DNA of 64,000 nucleotides from an uncultured Prevotella sp. (lineage in GTDB: Bacteria; Bacteroidota; Bacteroidia; Bacteroidales; Bacteroidaceae), in assembly GCA_947164965.1 (NCBI GenBank), contig CAMUYR010000014.1:1-64000 (forward strand), read 5' to 3'. This document shows positions 16,273 through 23,240 of this stretch, one piece after another. Position numbers and translations under genes: made by a program. How positions within the stretch are numbered: position 1 is the stretch's first letter; the number at the start of each line of letters is the position of its first letter. The notes below the pieces were generated by a model that was given only the letters and a program-made list of their open reading frames with translations, was not told the origin of the DNA and searched no databases.

Positions 16273-16310
16273 CGCCAGGCGGAAAAACCCGTTAAACATT
16301 TTAAAAAACA

Positions 16311-16628
16311 ATGTACGCAATTGTAGAAATCAACGGTCAGCAGTTTAAGGTTGAGGAGGGCAAGAAGCTCTTCGTTAACCACATGAAAGATGTGGAGACC
16401 GGTAAAACTGTTGAATTCGACAAGGTACTGCTTGTCGACAATGAAGGTTCAGTACAGGTAGGCGCACCCACCGTAGCAGGTGCCAAAGTAGTATGTGAGG
16501 TGGTTAATCCACTGGTAAAGGGTGAGAAGGTTATCGTTTTCAAGATGAAGCGTCGTAAGGACTCTCGCAAGCGCAACGGTCACCGTCAGCAGTACACCCA
16601 GGTAGAAGTTAAATCAGTAATCGCTTAA
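16311..16628 (+). CDS. rplU: 50S ribosomal protein L21
   Basis: The 105-residue protein is full length. It starts [19 protein letters not shown] and has the L21 core ([15 protein letters not shown]) and a basic tail ([19 protein letters not shown]). It binds 23S rRNA in the large subunit. It is followed 18 bp later by rpmA, the usual pairing. Confidence 0.98.
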   Translation: MYAIVEINGQQFKVEEGKKLFVNHMKDVETGKTVEFDKVLLVDNEGSVQVGAPTVAGAKVVCEVVNPLVKGEKVIVFKMKRRKDSRKRNGHRQQYTQVEVKSVIA

Positions 16629-16646
16629 AATTAGGAGGAACAAGAA

Positions 16647-16910
16647 ATGGCACATAAAAAAGGTGTAGGTAGTTCTAAGAACGGCCGCGAGAGTGCAGCT
16701 CAGCGACTTGGCATCAAGATTTTCGGCGGTCAGAAAGTTGTTGCTGGTAACATTATCGTTCGTCAGCGTGGTTCTAAGCACAATGCAGGCAACAACGTGG
16801 CTATGGGTAAGGATGACACTCTTTACGCTCTCTGCGATGGAACAGTAGAGTTCCACAAGGGCAAGCGCGACAAGAGTTATGTTTCAGTAATTCCTGAAGC
16901 TCAGGCCTAA
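16647..16910 (+). CDS. rpmA: 50S ribosomal protein L27
   Basis: The 87-residue protein starts [20 protein letters not shown] and contains the L27 signature [21 protein letters not shown]27 sits near the peptidyl-transferase centre. There is no N-terminal cleavable extension as found in Firmicutes. A clear AGGAGG ribosome-binding site precedes it, and the operon ends at a terminator at 16950-16976. Confidence 0.98.
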   Translation: MAHKKGVGSSKNGRESAAQRLGIKIFGGQKVVAGNIIVRQRGSKHNAGNNVAMGKDDTLYALCDGTVEFHKGKRDKSYVSVIPEAQA

Positions 16911-16949
16911 GAGTAAAAAACAAATAACTTACATTCCAAACAAACAAGA

Positions 16950-16976
16950 AAAGGGAGTCCGACGTGGACTCCCTTT
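16950..16976 (+). terminator. Terminator of rplU-rpmA
   Basis: AAGGGAGTCC-GACGT-GGACTCCCTT is a perfect 10-bp stem followed by TCTCT. It lies 40 bp after the rpmA stop. Confidence 0.85.
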
Positions 16977-17002
16977 CTCTGTCATTATCCATTATAAATG
17001 GA

Positions 17003-17076
17003 CAAAAACAAAGATTGATTGTCTCACGACAACCAATCTTAAAATTAACCTTAATAATCTAATACCATGAAAAACA
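17003..17076 (-). ncRNA. Candidate small RNA with own promoter and terminator
   Basis: The minus strand carries a complete promoter (17082-17111), then about 65 nt with no reading frame of note, including CATGGTATTAGATTATTAAGG, and then a terminator hairpin with a T-rich end. The predicted RNA is about 74 nt. Known Bacteroidales small RNAs near ribosomal-protein genes, such as the Bacteroidales-1 motif, have this organisation, but I cannot confirm membership by eye. The 5' end is estimated from promoter spacing. Confidence 0.55.
17011..17040 (-). terminator. Terminator hairpin of the candidate small RNA
   Basis: AAGATTGGTTGTC-GTGA-GACAATCAATCTT pairs over 13 positions with one G-T pair, then TTGTTTTTG on the minus strand. 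It would also stop read-through from the DUF3256 gene. Confidence 0.75.
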
Positions 17077-17081
17077 CATTG

Positions 17082-17111
17082 CAAATATACGACTAATTAT
17101 CGAATTGACAA
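17082..17111 (-). promoter_or_regulatory. Promoter driving the candidate small RNA
   Basis: The minus strand has TTG (17109-17111), a 19-bp spacer and TATATTTG (17082-17089). It points away from any gene on that strand, 28 bp after the DUF3256 stop. Confidence 0.65.
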
Positions 17112-17138
17112 TGCTTTTTTCGAAATAAATGCCACAAT

Positions 17139-17705
17139 TTAATATTTATTAAACCTTTCGCCATTCCATTTAAATGTTTTTGATGGTTTTTCCATCATTT
17201 TCTGCTCATCATTAGCAGGAGCATCCAATCTACATTCTGGAGTGGCAATCAATGTTGGCTCTTCATCACCTAAAGTCAAAAGCAGCATTTCTTGGGGCAG
17301 TTCAACCCTTTCCGAGGCATCAAGCAGTTTCCAATCTGTTGTATAAAAACTAATGGTACTTTCGCGAATATCGGAACCATACGTTTGAACTAAGCAAACT
17401 ATCTGTTTAGCATCATTAACTGGAGTGTTTACATCGAGTAAACGCATGTCCAGCTGAGAGGCTTTTGTCAACTTGATAGAAGCATAGACATCAGTCAGTT
17501 TTGTCAGTTCACTTTTTCCTTCCAATCCGTTGTTCACCTCCGCACGCATACCAGAATCTATAAAATCGATAAAGTCAAGGCGGGCATTTTCTTTCAGATA
17601 TGGAACCAATGTCTCTGGCATCTTTTTCAGCACATCACGCATCTTAACCTGTGCCAGAGAGGCACAAGCTAAGAAACATGACAGAGTTATAAAGAGTATT
17701 CTCAT
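17139..17705 (-). CDS. DUF3256 family protein
   Basis: The 188-residue protein has a signal peptide (MRILFITLSCFLACASLAQ) and the pattern MRDVLKKMPETLVPYLKENA then LDFIDFIDSGMRAEVNN, which I recognise as DUF3256, a Bacteroidales-restricted envelope family of unknown function. The mature part is soluble and probably periplasmic. It starts 13 bp after the paaK stop, so the two may be co-transcribed. No catalytic motif is visible. Confidence 0.8.
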   Translation of the reverse strand: MRILFITLSCFLACASLAQVKMRDVLKKMPETLVPYLKENARLDFIDFIDSGMRAEVNNGLEGKSELTKLTDVYASIKLTKASQLDMRLLDVNTPVNDAKQIVCLVQTYGSDIRESTISFYTTDWKLLDASERVELPQEMLLLTLGDEEPTLIATPECRLDAPANDEQKMMEKPSKTFKWNGERFNKY

Positions 17706-17718
17706 TTGTACACGAAGA

Positions 17719-19059
17719 TTATCCTCTACCCGGACGAAGATCCTTTACACGCACAGCCTTACCTTCGCTGACAGGTAACGATCCCTTCTTCACCAGTTTC
17801 ACCTGAGGTGTCAGTAGAATTTCATCCTTCAAGGCACGCTGGATATCACGTGTCATCTTCTGCAGTTCGGGATAAACATCCGTATTCAGACCATCGAGCT
17901 CAACCTCAACAGTCATGATATCATTGTCATCCTCAGTATCAAGCGTAATCAGATAATTGCTTCCCAAACCAGGATACTGAACGAGAATCTTCTCAACCTG
18001 CATTGGGAACACGTTGACACCCTTAATGATAAACATATCATCAGTACGCCCCTTGATACGGTCTATACGACGATGGGTACGTCCACACTTACACTCTCCA
18101 GGAATGATACGTGTGAGGTCACGTGTACGATAACGCAGAATGGGCATCATTGTGCGATCAAGCGTGGTAAGAACCATCTCACCCATCTCTCCATCGGGCA
18201 CAGGCTCAAGTGTATCGGGGTCTACAATCTCGATGATGTAGTTATCCTCCCAAAGATGCATACCATCCTGACACTTACACTCAAAGGCTACACCTGGACC
18301 ATTCATCTCAGTCATACCAAACGAGTTGTAAGCCTTGACACCCAACATACGCTCAATACGGCGTCGCTGCTCCTCAGTATGAGGCTCGGCTCCGATACAA
18401 AGTGTGCGTAGCTTGGTGCTAGAAGGGTCTACTCCCTCCTCTTTGAACACCTCGGCCAAACGAATGGCGTATGAAGGAATGGCATGCAGACATGTTGTGC
18501 CAAAATCCCTGATAAACTTAATCTGGCGCTTAGAGTTACCTGCTGCAGCAGGAACCGTCATAGCACCCAGCCACTCAGCACCATATTGGAAGCCAAGACC
18601 ACCAGTAAACATACCATAACCTGAAGAATTCTGAAACACATCGCTTTTACGGCAACCCACCATATAGAGGTTACGGGCAATCATATTGGCCCAAGAGCAG
18701 ATGTCGTGCTCGGAATAAACAACCACACAAGGATTACCTGTTGTACCGCTGGTTGAGTGAATACGTACGGCGTCATCCATATTAGCACCAACCAGACCGA
18801 AAGGATAGTTATCACGCAGATCCTGCTTAGTGGTAAACGGAATCTTACGGATATCCTCTGGTGTCTGAATCGAATCAGCCGTAATACCAAGTTCACCTAA
18901 ACGTTTCTTGTAGAATGGTGAATTCAATGCAACATTAATGCTCGCTTTCAATTTCTTTACTTGCAACTCTCTGAGCTGTTCACGAGGCATTTTCTCGATT
19001 TCCGGCTGCCAACACTCCCCATCTGGCTTGATGGTAGCCATGATTTTTTCATCAGTCAT
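17719..19059 (-). CDS. paaK: Phenylacetate-CoA ligase
   Basis: The 446-residue protein is full length for the PaaK branch of adenylate-forming enzymes. It has the ATP-binding loop HSTSGTTGNPCVVVY, the core motif YNSFGMTEMNGPGVAFEC, and TRDLTRIIPGECKCGRTHRR with the hinge Asp. A C-terminal lobe follows (IKGVNVFPMQVEKIL). It activates phenylacetate or related aryl acids with ATP and CoA. In gut and rumen Bacteroidales it is usually linked to reversible formation of aryl acids from amino acids. No indolepyruvate oxidoreductase genes are in the window. rsmE lies 28 bp upstream. Confidence 0.93.
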   Translation of the reverse strand: MTDEKIMATIKPDGECWQPEIEKMPREQLRELQVKKLKASINVALNSPFYKKRLGELGITADSIQTPEDIRKIPFTTKQDLRDNYPFGLVGANMDDAVRIHSTSGTTGNPCVVVYSEHDICSWANMIARNLYMVGCRKSDVFQNSSGYGMFTGGLGFQYGAEWLGAMTVPAAAGNSKRQIKFIRDFGTTCLHAIPSYAIRLAEVFKEEGVDPSSTKLRTLCIGAEPHTEEQRRRIERMLGVKAYNSFGMTEMNGPGVAFECKCQDGMHLWEDNYIIEIVDPDTLEPVPDGEMGEMVLTTLDRTMMPILRYRTRDLTRIIPGECKCGRTHRRIDRIKGRTDDMFIIKGVNVFPMQVEKILVQYPGLGSNYLITLDTEDDNDIMTVEVELDGLNTDVYPELQKMTRDIQRALKDEILLTPQVKLVKKGSLPVSEGKAVRVKDLRPGRG

Positions 19060-19087
19060 TTGTTTTTGTTTTATTGATTGTTCTTGT

Positions 19088-19813
19088 TTATTTTTGTTCT
19101 TTTGATAAATGCATCATCATCACTGCAGCAAGTCCTGCCGTTTCAGTACGTAGTCGACTCTTGCCCAGATGAACGGACTGATAGCCGTTTTCTACAGCTT
19201 TCTTCACCTCATCGATTGAGAAGTCACCCTCAGGACCTATCAAAACGGTTATTTCATCATTTATATCCGTCTTGGAAAGTTCATCATATAAATAGGTACG
19301 CGGTACCTCTTCATAACAATGGGCAATATATTTCCTACCCTCACGAGGCTGAGCAATGAAATCAGCAAACGTATGCACTTCATTAATTTTTGTTGCCCAC
19401 GCCTTGTGACTCTGTTTGACTGCAGATATCATGATTTTCTCTATACGGGGCACCTTAACCAGGCGACGCTCAGAAAATTGGCAGTTCAGAAACGATAGTT
19501 CATCGAAACCAATCTCTACTGCTTTCTCCGTCATCCATTCCACACGATCCATCATCTTCGTAGGAGCAATCGCCAAATGCAGGTGTCCCTGCCACTGACG
19601 CTCCTGAGGTATTTTCTCCAATATTTTGTAAAGACAATGTTTCGTATGTGCTAAGGTAACCTCAGCATGATAGTAGTTACCCTTACCGTCCATAAGCATC
19701 ATATCATCTCCTATCTTCAAGCGAAGCACGCGCAAAGCATGCATCGCCTCTTCGGCAGGCAACTCATTAGCCGTTTCGGCTTCTGGTACAAAGAAGAATC
19801 GAACTTCTTTCAT
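19088..19813 (-). CDS. rsmE: 16S rRNA (uracil1498-N3)-methyltransferase
   Basis: The 241-residue protein has the RsmE N-terminal PUA-like domain (EAMHALRVLRLKIGDDMMLM) and the SPOUT domain with IAPTKMMDRVEWMTEKAVEIG, VLIGPEGDFSIDEV and LGKSRLRTETAGLAAV, which form the AdoMet knot. It methylates U1498 of 16S rRNA. It lies between the transporter gene and paaK on the same strand. Confidence 0.94.
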   Translation of the reverse strand: MKEVRFFFVPEAETANELPAEEAMHALRVLRLKIGDDMMLMDGKGNYYHAEVTLAHTKHCLYKILEKIPQERQWQGHLHLAIAPTKMMDRVEWMTEKAVEIGFDELSFLNCQFSERRLVKVPRIEKIMISAVKQSHKAWATKINEVHTFADFIAQPREGRKYIAHCYEEVPRTYLYDELSKTDINDEITVLIGPEGDFSIDEVKKAVENGYQSVHLGKSRLRTETAGLAAVMMMHLSKEQK

Positions 19814-19839
19814 TTTAAATAATTATTCTCTTTTATATT

Positions 19840-21168
19840 TTAGTGTTTTATTTCACCAATAGGTTTCTTTTCGGGCTTAAATACGATTGCGAAGGTGATA
19901 CCAACTACCAATGCGAAAGCTGCAAAAGTAAACCAACATGTCTGCCAGTCGCCAACCAGGAAGCCACCTTCCCACTGGCAATAAGCATTTACTATCTCAC
20001 CAGCAGCCAACGTTCCAATAGTAGCACCCAAGCCATTTGTCATCATCATAAACAGACCCTGTGCCGAAGCCTTTATGTTTGGTTCACACTCCTGATCGAC
20101 AAAGATACCTCCAGACACATTGAAGAAGTCGAAGGCGACACCATAGACAATGCAAGAGAGAATGAAGAATATTACGCCAGGCATTGCTGGATCTCCTATT
20201 CCGAAGAAACCAAAACGGAATACCCATGCAAAGAGCGACATCATCATTACCACCTTGATACCAAAACGCTTCAGGAAGAATGGAATCATCAGGATACATA
20301 ATGCCTCACTTATCTGTGAGACAGAGGTCAACATCGTTGCATTGTTGGCTGCAAACGTATCTGCAAACTCTGGAGTACCCTTAAAACTTGTCAGGAAAGG
20401 ACCGGCAAAGCCGTTAGTGACCTGCAGGCACATACCCAGCAATGCCGAGAAGATGAAGAACAACGCCATCTGTCGACGCTTAAACAGCTTGAAGGCATTG
20501 AGGCCAAGGGTTTCCACCAGCGACACCTTTCCTTCTTTTTTCTCCAATTTGCACTCAGGTAATGTAAAGCAATAAGCAAAGAGCACAACACTCAGAACAC
20601 CTGATACCAGGAACTGCAAATAGGTGTACTGGAACTTATGAGCGTTCTCACCCAATGTAAAACCAAAGCCGCTGTCATCTATGAAAGCACAGTTGACAAA
20701 CCACATGGTAGCAATGAAGCCAACGGTACCCAACACACGGATAGGCGGGAAGTCTCTTACGGTATCCAACCCATTATTCTTCAGTATGGTAAATGCTGCC
20801 GTGTTGGTCAGTGCGATTGTTGGCATATAGAATGCTACACTCAGCGTATAGAGGGCAATGAACAGCGACTTGTCTGCCAGTTCATTACCGAAACCTGCCT
20901 GTTCTCCCATCCACCAGCAACTGATCATGAAGGCACCTGCCACCAAATGGCACAAGCCTAACAAGCGCTGAGGCTGGATATACTTATCGGCCACAATACC
21001 CATCAGCGTAGGCATAAAGATGCTTACAATACCCTGAATGGCATAGAACCAAGAAATTTTGTCACCTAATCCGGCTACTCCCAGATAATTACCCATACAC
21101 GTGAGGTATGCACCCCACACGGCGAACTCCAAGAAGTTCATGACCGATAAACGAAGCTTCAGATTCAT
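19840..21168 (-). CDS. MFS transporter, nucleoside permease (NupG) type
   Basis: The 442-residue protein is hydrophobic, with about 12 predicted membrane helices. It starts with the family-typical MNLKLRLSVMNFLEFAVWGAYL. The loop GIVADKYIQPQRLLGLCHL resembles the first cytoplasmic MFS loop. Bacterial homologues import nucleosides with protons. It follows a small gene and the DUF4296 gene on the same strand, possibly at the end of the ileS operon. The substrate is inferred from the family only. Confidence 0.85.
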   Translation of the reverse strand: MNLKLRLSVMNFLEFAVWGAYLTCMGNYLGVAGLGDKISWFYAIQGIVSIFMPTLMGIVADKYIQPQRLLGLCHLVAGAFMISCWWMGEQAGFGNELADKSLFIALYTLSVAFYMPTIALTNTAAFTILKNNGLDTVRDFPPIRVLGTVGFIATMWFVNCAFIDDSGFGFTLGENAHKFQYTYLQFLVSGVLSVVLFAYCFTLPECKLEKKEGKVSLVETLGLNAFKLFKRRQMALFFIFSALLGMCLQVTNGFAGPFLTSFKGTPEFADTFAANNATMLTSVSQISEALCILMIPFFLKRFGIKVVMMMSLFAWVFRFGFFGIGDPAMPGVIFFILSCIVYGVAFDFFNVSGGIFVDQECEPNIKASAQGLFMMMTNGLGATIGTLAAGEIVNAYCQWEGGFLVGDWQTCWFTFAAFALVVGITFAIVFKPEKKPIGEIKH

Positions 21169-21179
21169 AGTTATAATTT

Positions 21180-21410
21180 TTATGTAATTAATTTGTTATT
21201 ATAATATGCTCGCAAATGTCCTTCCTCACTTTTTAGGTACACCCGGCCCTGGAGCCACTCTGTGAAGGGGAGCTCTTGACGGAGCGGGTAATGGTTGACT
21301 ACGTAAGTCGCTGATATTTCCACGACGTGCAGAGTCAGGCATTGGCCCTCCGGGGTGATGACTTCGTTGCAGGCTATCCGCCTTAAGTGAGTCTCGTTGA
21401 ATGGTTTCAT
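21180..21410 (-). CDS. Small conserved hypothetical protein (76 aa)
   Basis: The protein has a coherent small fold pattern (RRIACNEVITPEGQCLTLHV, then NHYPLRQELPFTEWLQGRVY) that I recall as a short conserved Bacteroidales family found next to DUF4296 genes. Function is unknown. Its first 185 bp lie inside the 3' part of the DUF4296 ORF in another frame. Of the two, this reading looks the more protein-like, so it is probably real. It sits 11 bp upstream of the transporter gene. Confidence 0.65.
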   Translation of the reverse strand: MKPFNETHLRRIACNEVITPEGQCLTLHVVEISATYVVNHYPLRQELPFTEWLQGRVYLKSEEGHLRAYYNNKLIT

Positions 21411-22191
21411 TGCTTGGTGATGGTAATTGTTTGTTATGGAAACGAATGAGCTGAATCTGACTGATAAACATCAGCCGGCGTGCATCAACATCGTCACCCG
21501 AATTGCTCAGATAGATAAAACCCGTCATTTCCTTCAGTTTCCGTTCGCGGTTGGCAGGGATTCGAATCTGTGACAGACCTGACACGTTGGCATGATTCAT
21601 GGTTTGAATAATGCTGTCACCCTCATATTTGGTAACGACGCATACTATGACATCCTTTGATCCGCTCTGCCACAGAAAATCCGACATGAACTGCAACATA
21701 AACGAGTCACCCAGATAGAAAGAGGTGTCGGCCTTCAAAGTGAAATCAAAGCGATTCATCGTAGGACGTGGCATCAGCAAAGCCTCTGACGTAAACTTCC
21801 AGATGTTTGCCGTGTCGCCTGTACTTGAATACTGCGAATAGCGGTTCAAATCGCCCACCGATGCTCCTAGCGCCTTGGTTTCCTGTATCATACGCTTGTT
21901 AACCTCTGCATATATTTCCTTAAAGCGGTCTACATGAGAGTAGTAATAAACCAGCGAACTGTCGAATTCAGCCTCAGTAACACCATGCTTCTTCAACACG
22001 GCATTGAAATACTTGACACGATTAAAATCAGTCTGTTCACTTGTATGACCAGTCTTAGCCATCGCACTAGCCAGATGATAATCGAAAAGCAAGTCTTCCA
22101 TATCATCGGGTTGGATATACTGCGATGGTACGGTCGGCTTACATGCTATAACGAGCATCAGCAACAGCAGATATGTCAGGCCATGCTTCAT
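21226..22191 (-). CDS. DUF4296 lipoprotein with an extended C-terminus
   Basis: The 321-residue protein begins with a lipoprotein signal (GLTYLLLLMLVIACKPTVPS). The segment DDMEDLLFDYHLASAMAKTG and the following helices match DUF4296, a Bacteroidetes family of unknown function usually next to lspA. The last roughly 55 residues are rich in Pro, Arg and Ser (PLPAPSRAPLHRVAPGPGV) and lie over the next gene in another frame. They look like an extension after loss of an earlier stop. The start overlaps the lspA stop by 4 bp. Confidence 0.8.
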   Translation of the reverse strand: MKHGLTYLLLLMLVIACKPTVPSQYIQPDDMEDLLFDYHLASAMAKTGHTSEQTDFNRVKYFNAVLKKHGVTEAEFDSSLVYYYSHVDRFKEIYAEVNKRMIQETKALGASVGDLNRYSQYSSTGDTANIWKFTSEALLMPRPTMNRFDFTLKADTSFYLGDSFMLQFMSDFLWQSGSKDVIVCVVTKYEGDSIIQTMNHANVSGLSQIRIPANRERKLKEMTGFIYLSNSGDDVDARRLMFISQIQLIRFHNKQLPSPSNETIQRDSLKADSLQRSHHPGGPMPDSARRGNISDLRSQPLPAPSRAPLHRVAPGPGVPKK

Positions 22192-22853
22192 TCTTCGCTG
22201 GGAACAGGTTGTTCTTTCTTTGTCTCGTTATCAGATTTTATTTCACTGAGTTCCTTACGGTAAAACAGCAACAGCAGCACAACACCAACAGAGATGCTGG
22301 AATCGGCAAAATTGAAGATGGGTGAGAAGAATACATAGGGGGCACCTCCCACGAATGGAACCCAGTCAGGCCATGTGGTGACGATGAGCGGAAAGTAGAA
22401 CATATCTACTACCTTACCCATCAGGAAGGGCGCATATCCTGTTCCAAACGGTACGAAATAGCTGGTGTAATACTCTGAACTGGCATTGAACACCAGACCG
22501 TAGAACATCGAATCGAAGATGTTACCAGCAGCACCAGCCATTATCATTGCCAGACAGACAATATAACCCCAGCGCGCTTGTTTCTTCACTTGTTGAACGA
22601 TGTACCAGCCTAAGAAGCCAACGGCTACAATGCGGAAAATGCTCAGTACTAGCTTCGAACCGATCTCCATACCATAGGCCATTCCGTTGTTCTCGATGAA
22701 CACGATCTTAAACCACGACAGGATCTCAATCTGCTCGTGCAGCGTCATGTGCGTCTTCACCCAAATCTTAATGACTTGGTCGATAATGAGGACGGCTAGC
22801 ACGATAGCAGCGGCCAGCCATCCTCGTTTTGCTATGTTGCCTTGTGCACCCAT
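22188..22853 (-). CDS. lspA: Lipoprotein signal peptidase (signal peptidase II)
   Basis: The 221-residue membrane protein has four predicted helices. The two catalytic aspartates lie in AGAAGNIFDSMFYG and FNFADSSISVGV, with the upstream conserved Asn in IENNGMAYGM. It is longer than the enterobacterial enzyme (about 164) because of a loop after the first Asp, as is usual in Bacteroidetes. It cleaves signal peptides before the lipidated Cys of prolipoproteins, several of which are encoded in this window. The gene directly follows dksA (no gap). Confidence 0.95.
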   Translation of the reverse strand: MGAQGNIAKRGWLAAAIVLAVLIIDQVIKIWVKTHMTLHEQIEILSWFKIVFIENNGMAYGMEIGSKLVLSIFRIVAVGFLGWYIVQQVKKQARWGYIVCLAMIMAGAAGNIFDSMFYGLVFNASSEYYTSYFVPFGTGYAPFLMGKVVDMFYFPLIVTTWPDWVPFVGGAPYVFFSPIFNFADSSISVGVVLLLLFYRKELSEIKSDNETKKEQPVPSEE

Positions 22854-23234
22854 TTACTTCTTGCCTGCCAACTTCGACTCAACGCTCAACGTGGCGTGTG
22901 GCACGGCCTTCAGGCGCTCCTTGGGTATCAGTTTGCCTGTGATACGGTCAATGCCGTATGTTTTGTTCTCGATGCGTACCAACGCAGCCTTCAGACCCTG
23001 AATGAACTTCTGCTGACGGGCAGCCAACGAGATGATCTCTTCTTTCGACTGCGTAGCACTACCCTCTTCCAGGGCTTTGTACGTTGGTGATGTGTCATCC
23101 ACATCGTTCGAGTCCTTATTCATCAGGGCACTCATCATCTGGTCGTAGTCACGCTTGGCCAATGCCAGCTTCTCTTCAATAATCACGCGGAACTCTTCGA
23201 GTTCTTCGTCCGTGTAACGTAATTTTTCTGCCAT
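22854..23234 (-). CDS. TraR/DksA family regulator without zinc-finger cysteines
   Basis: The 126-residue protein has the DksA-like coiled-coil (FRVIIEEKLALAKRDYDQMM) and the C-terminal YGIDRITGKLIPKERLKAVP pattern. The zinc-finger cysteines are absent, the first being replaced by Asp. This suggests a Cys-less DksA-like protein binding in the RNA polymerase secondary channel; the effect on stringent control is unknown. It lies between ileS and lspA, a conserved Bacteroidetes arrangement. Confidence 0.88.
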   Translation of the reverse strand: MAEKLRYTDEELEEFRVIIEEKLALAKRDYDQMMSALMNKDSNDVDDTSPTYKALEEGSATQSKEEIISLAARQQKFIQGLKAALVRIENKTYGIDRITGKLIPKERLKAVPHATLSVESKLAGKK

Positions 23235-23240
23235 ATTACT

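Noticed and set aside
16122-16382. 86-aa minus-strand ORF across the rplU leader
   Set aside because: It covers the rplU promoter and start and has no protein-like pattern.
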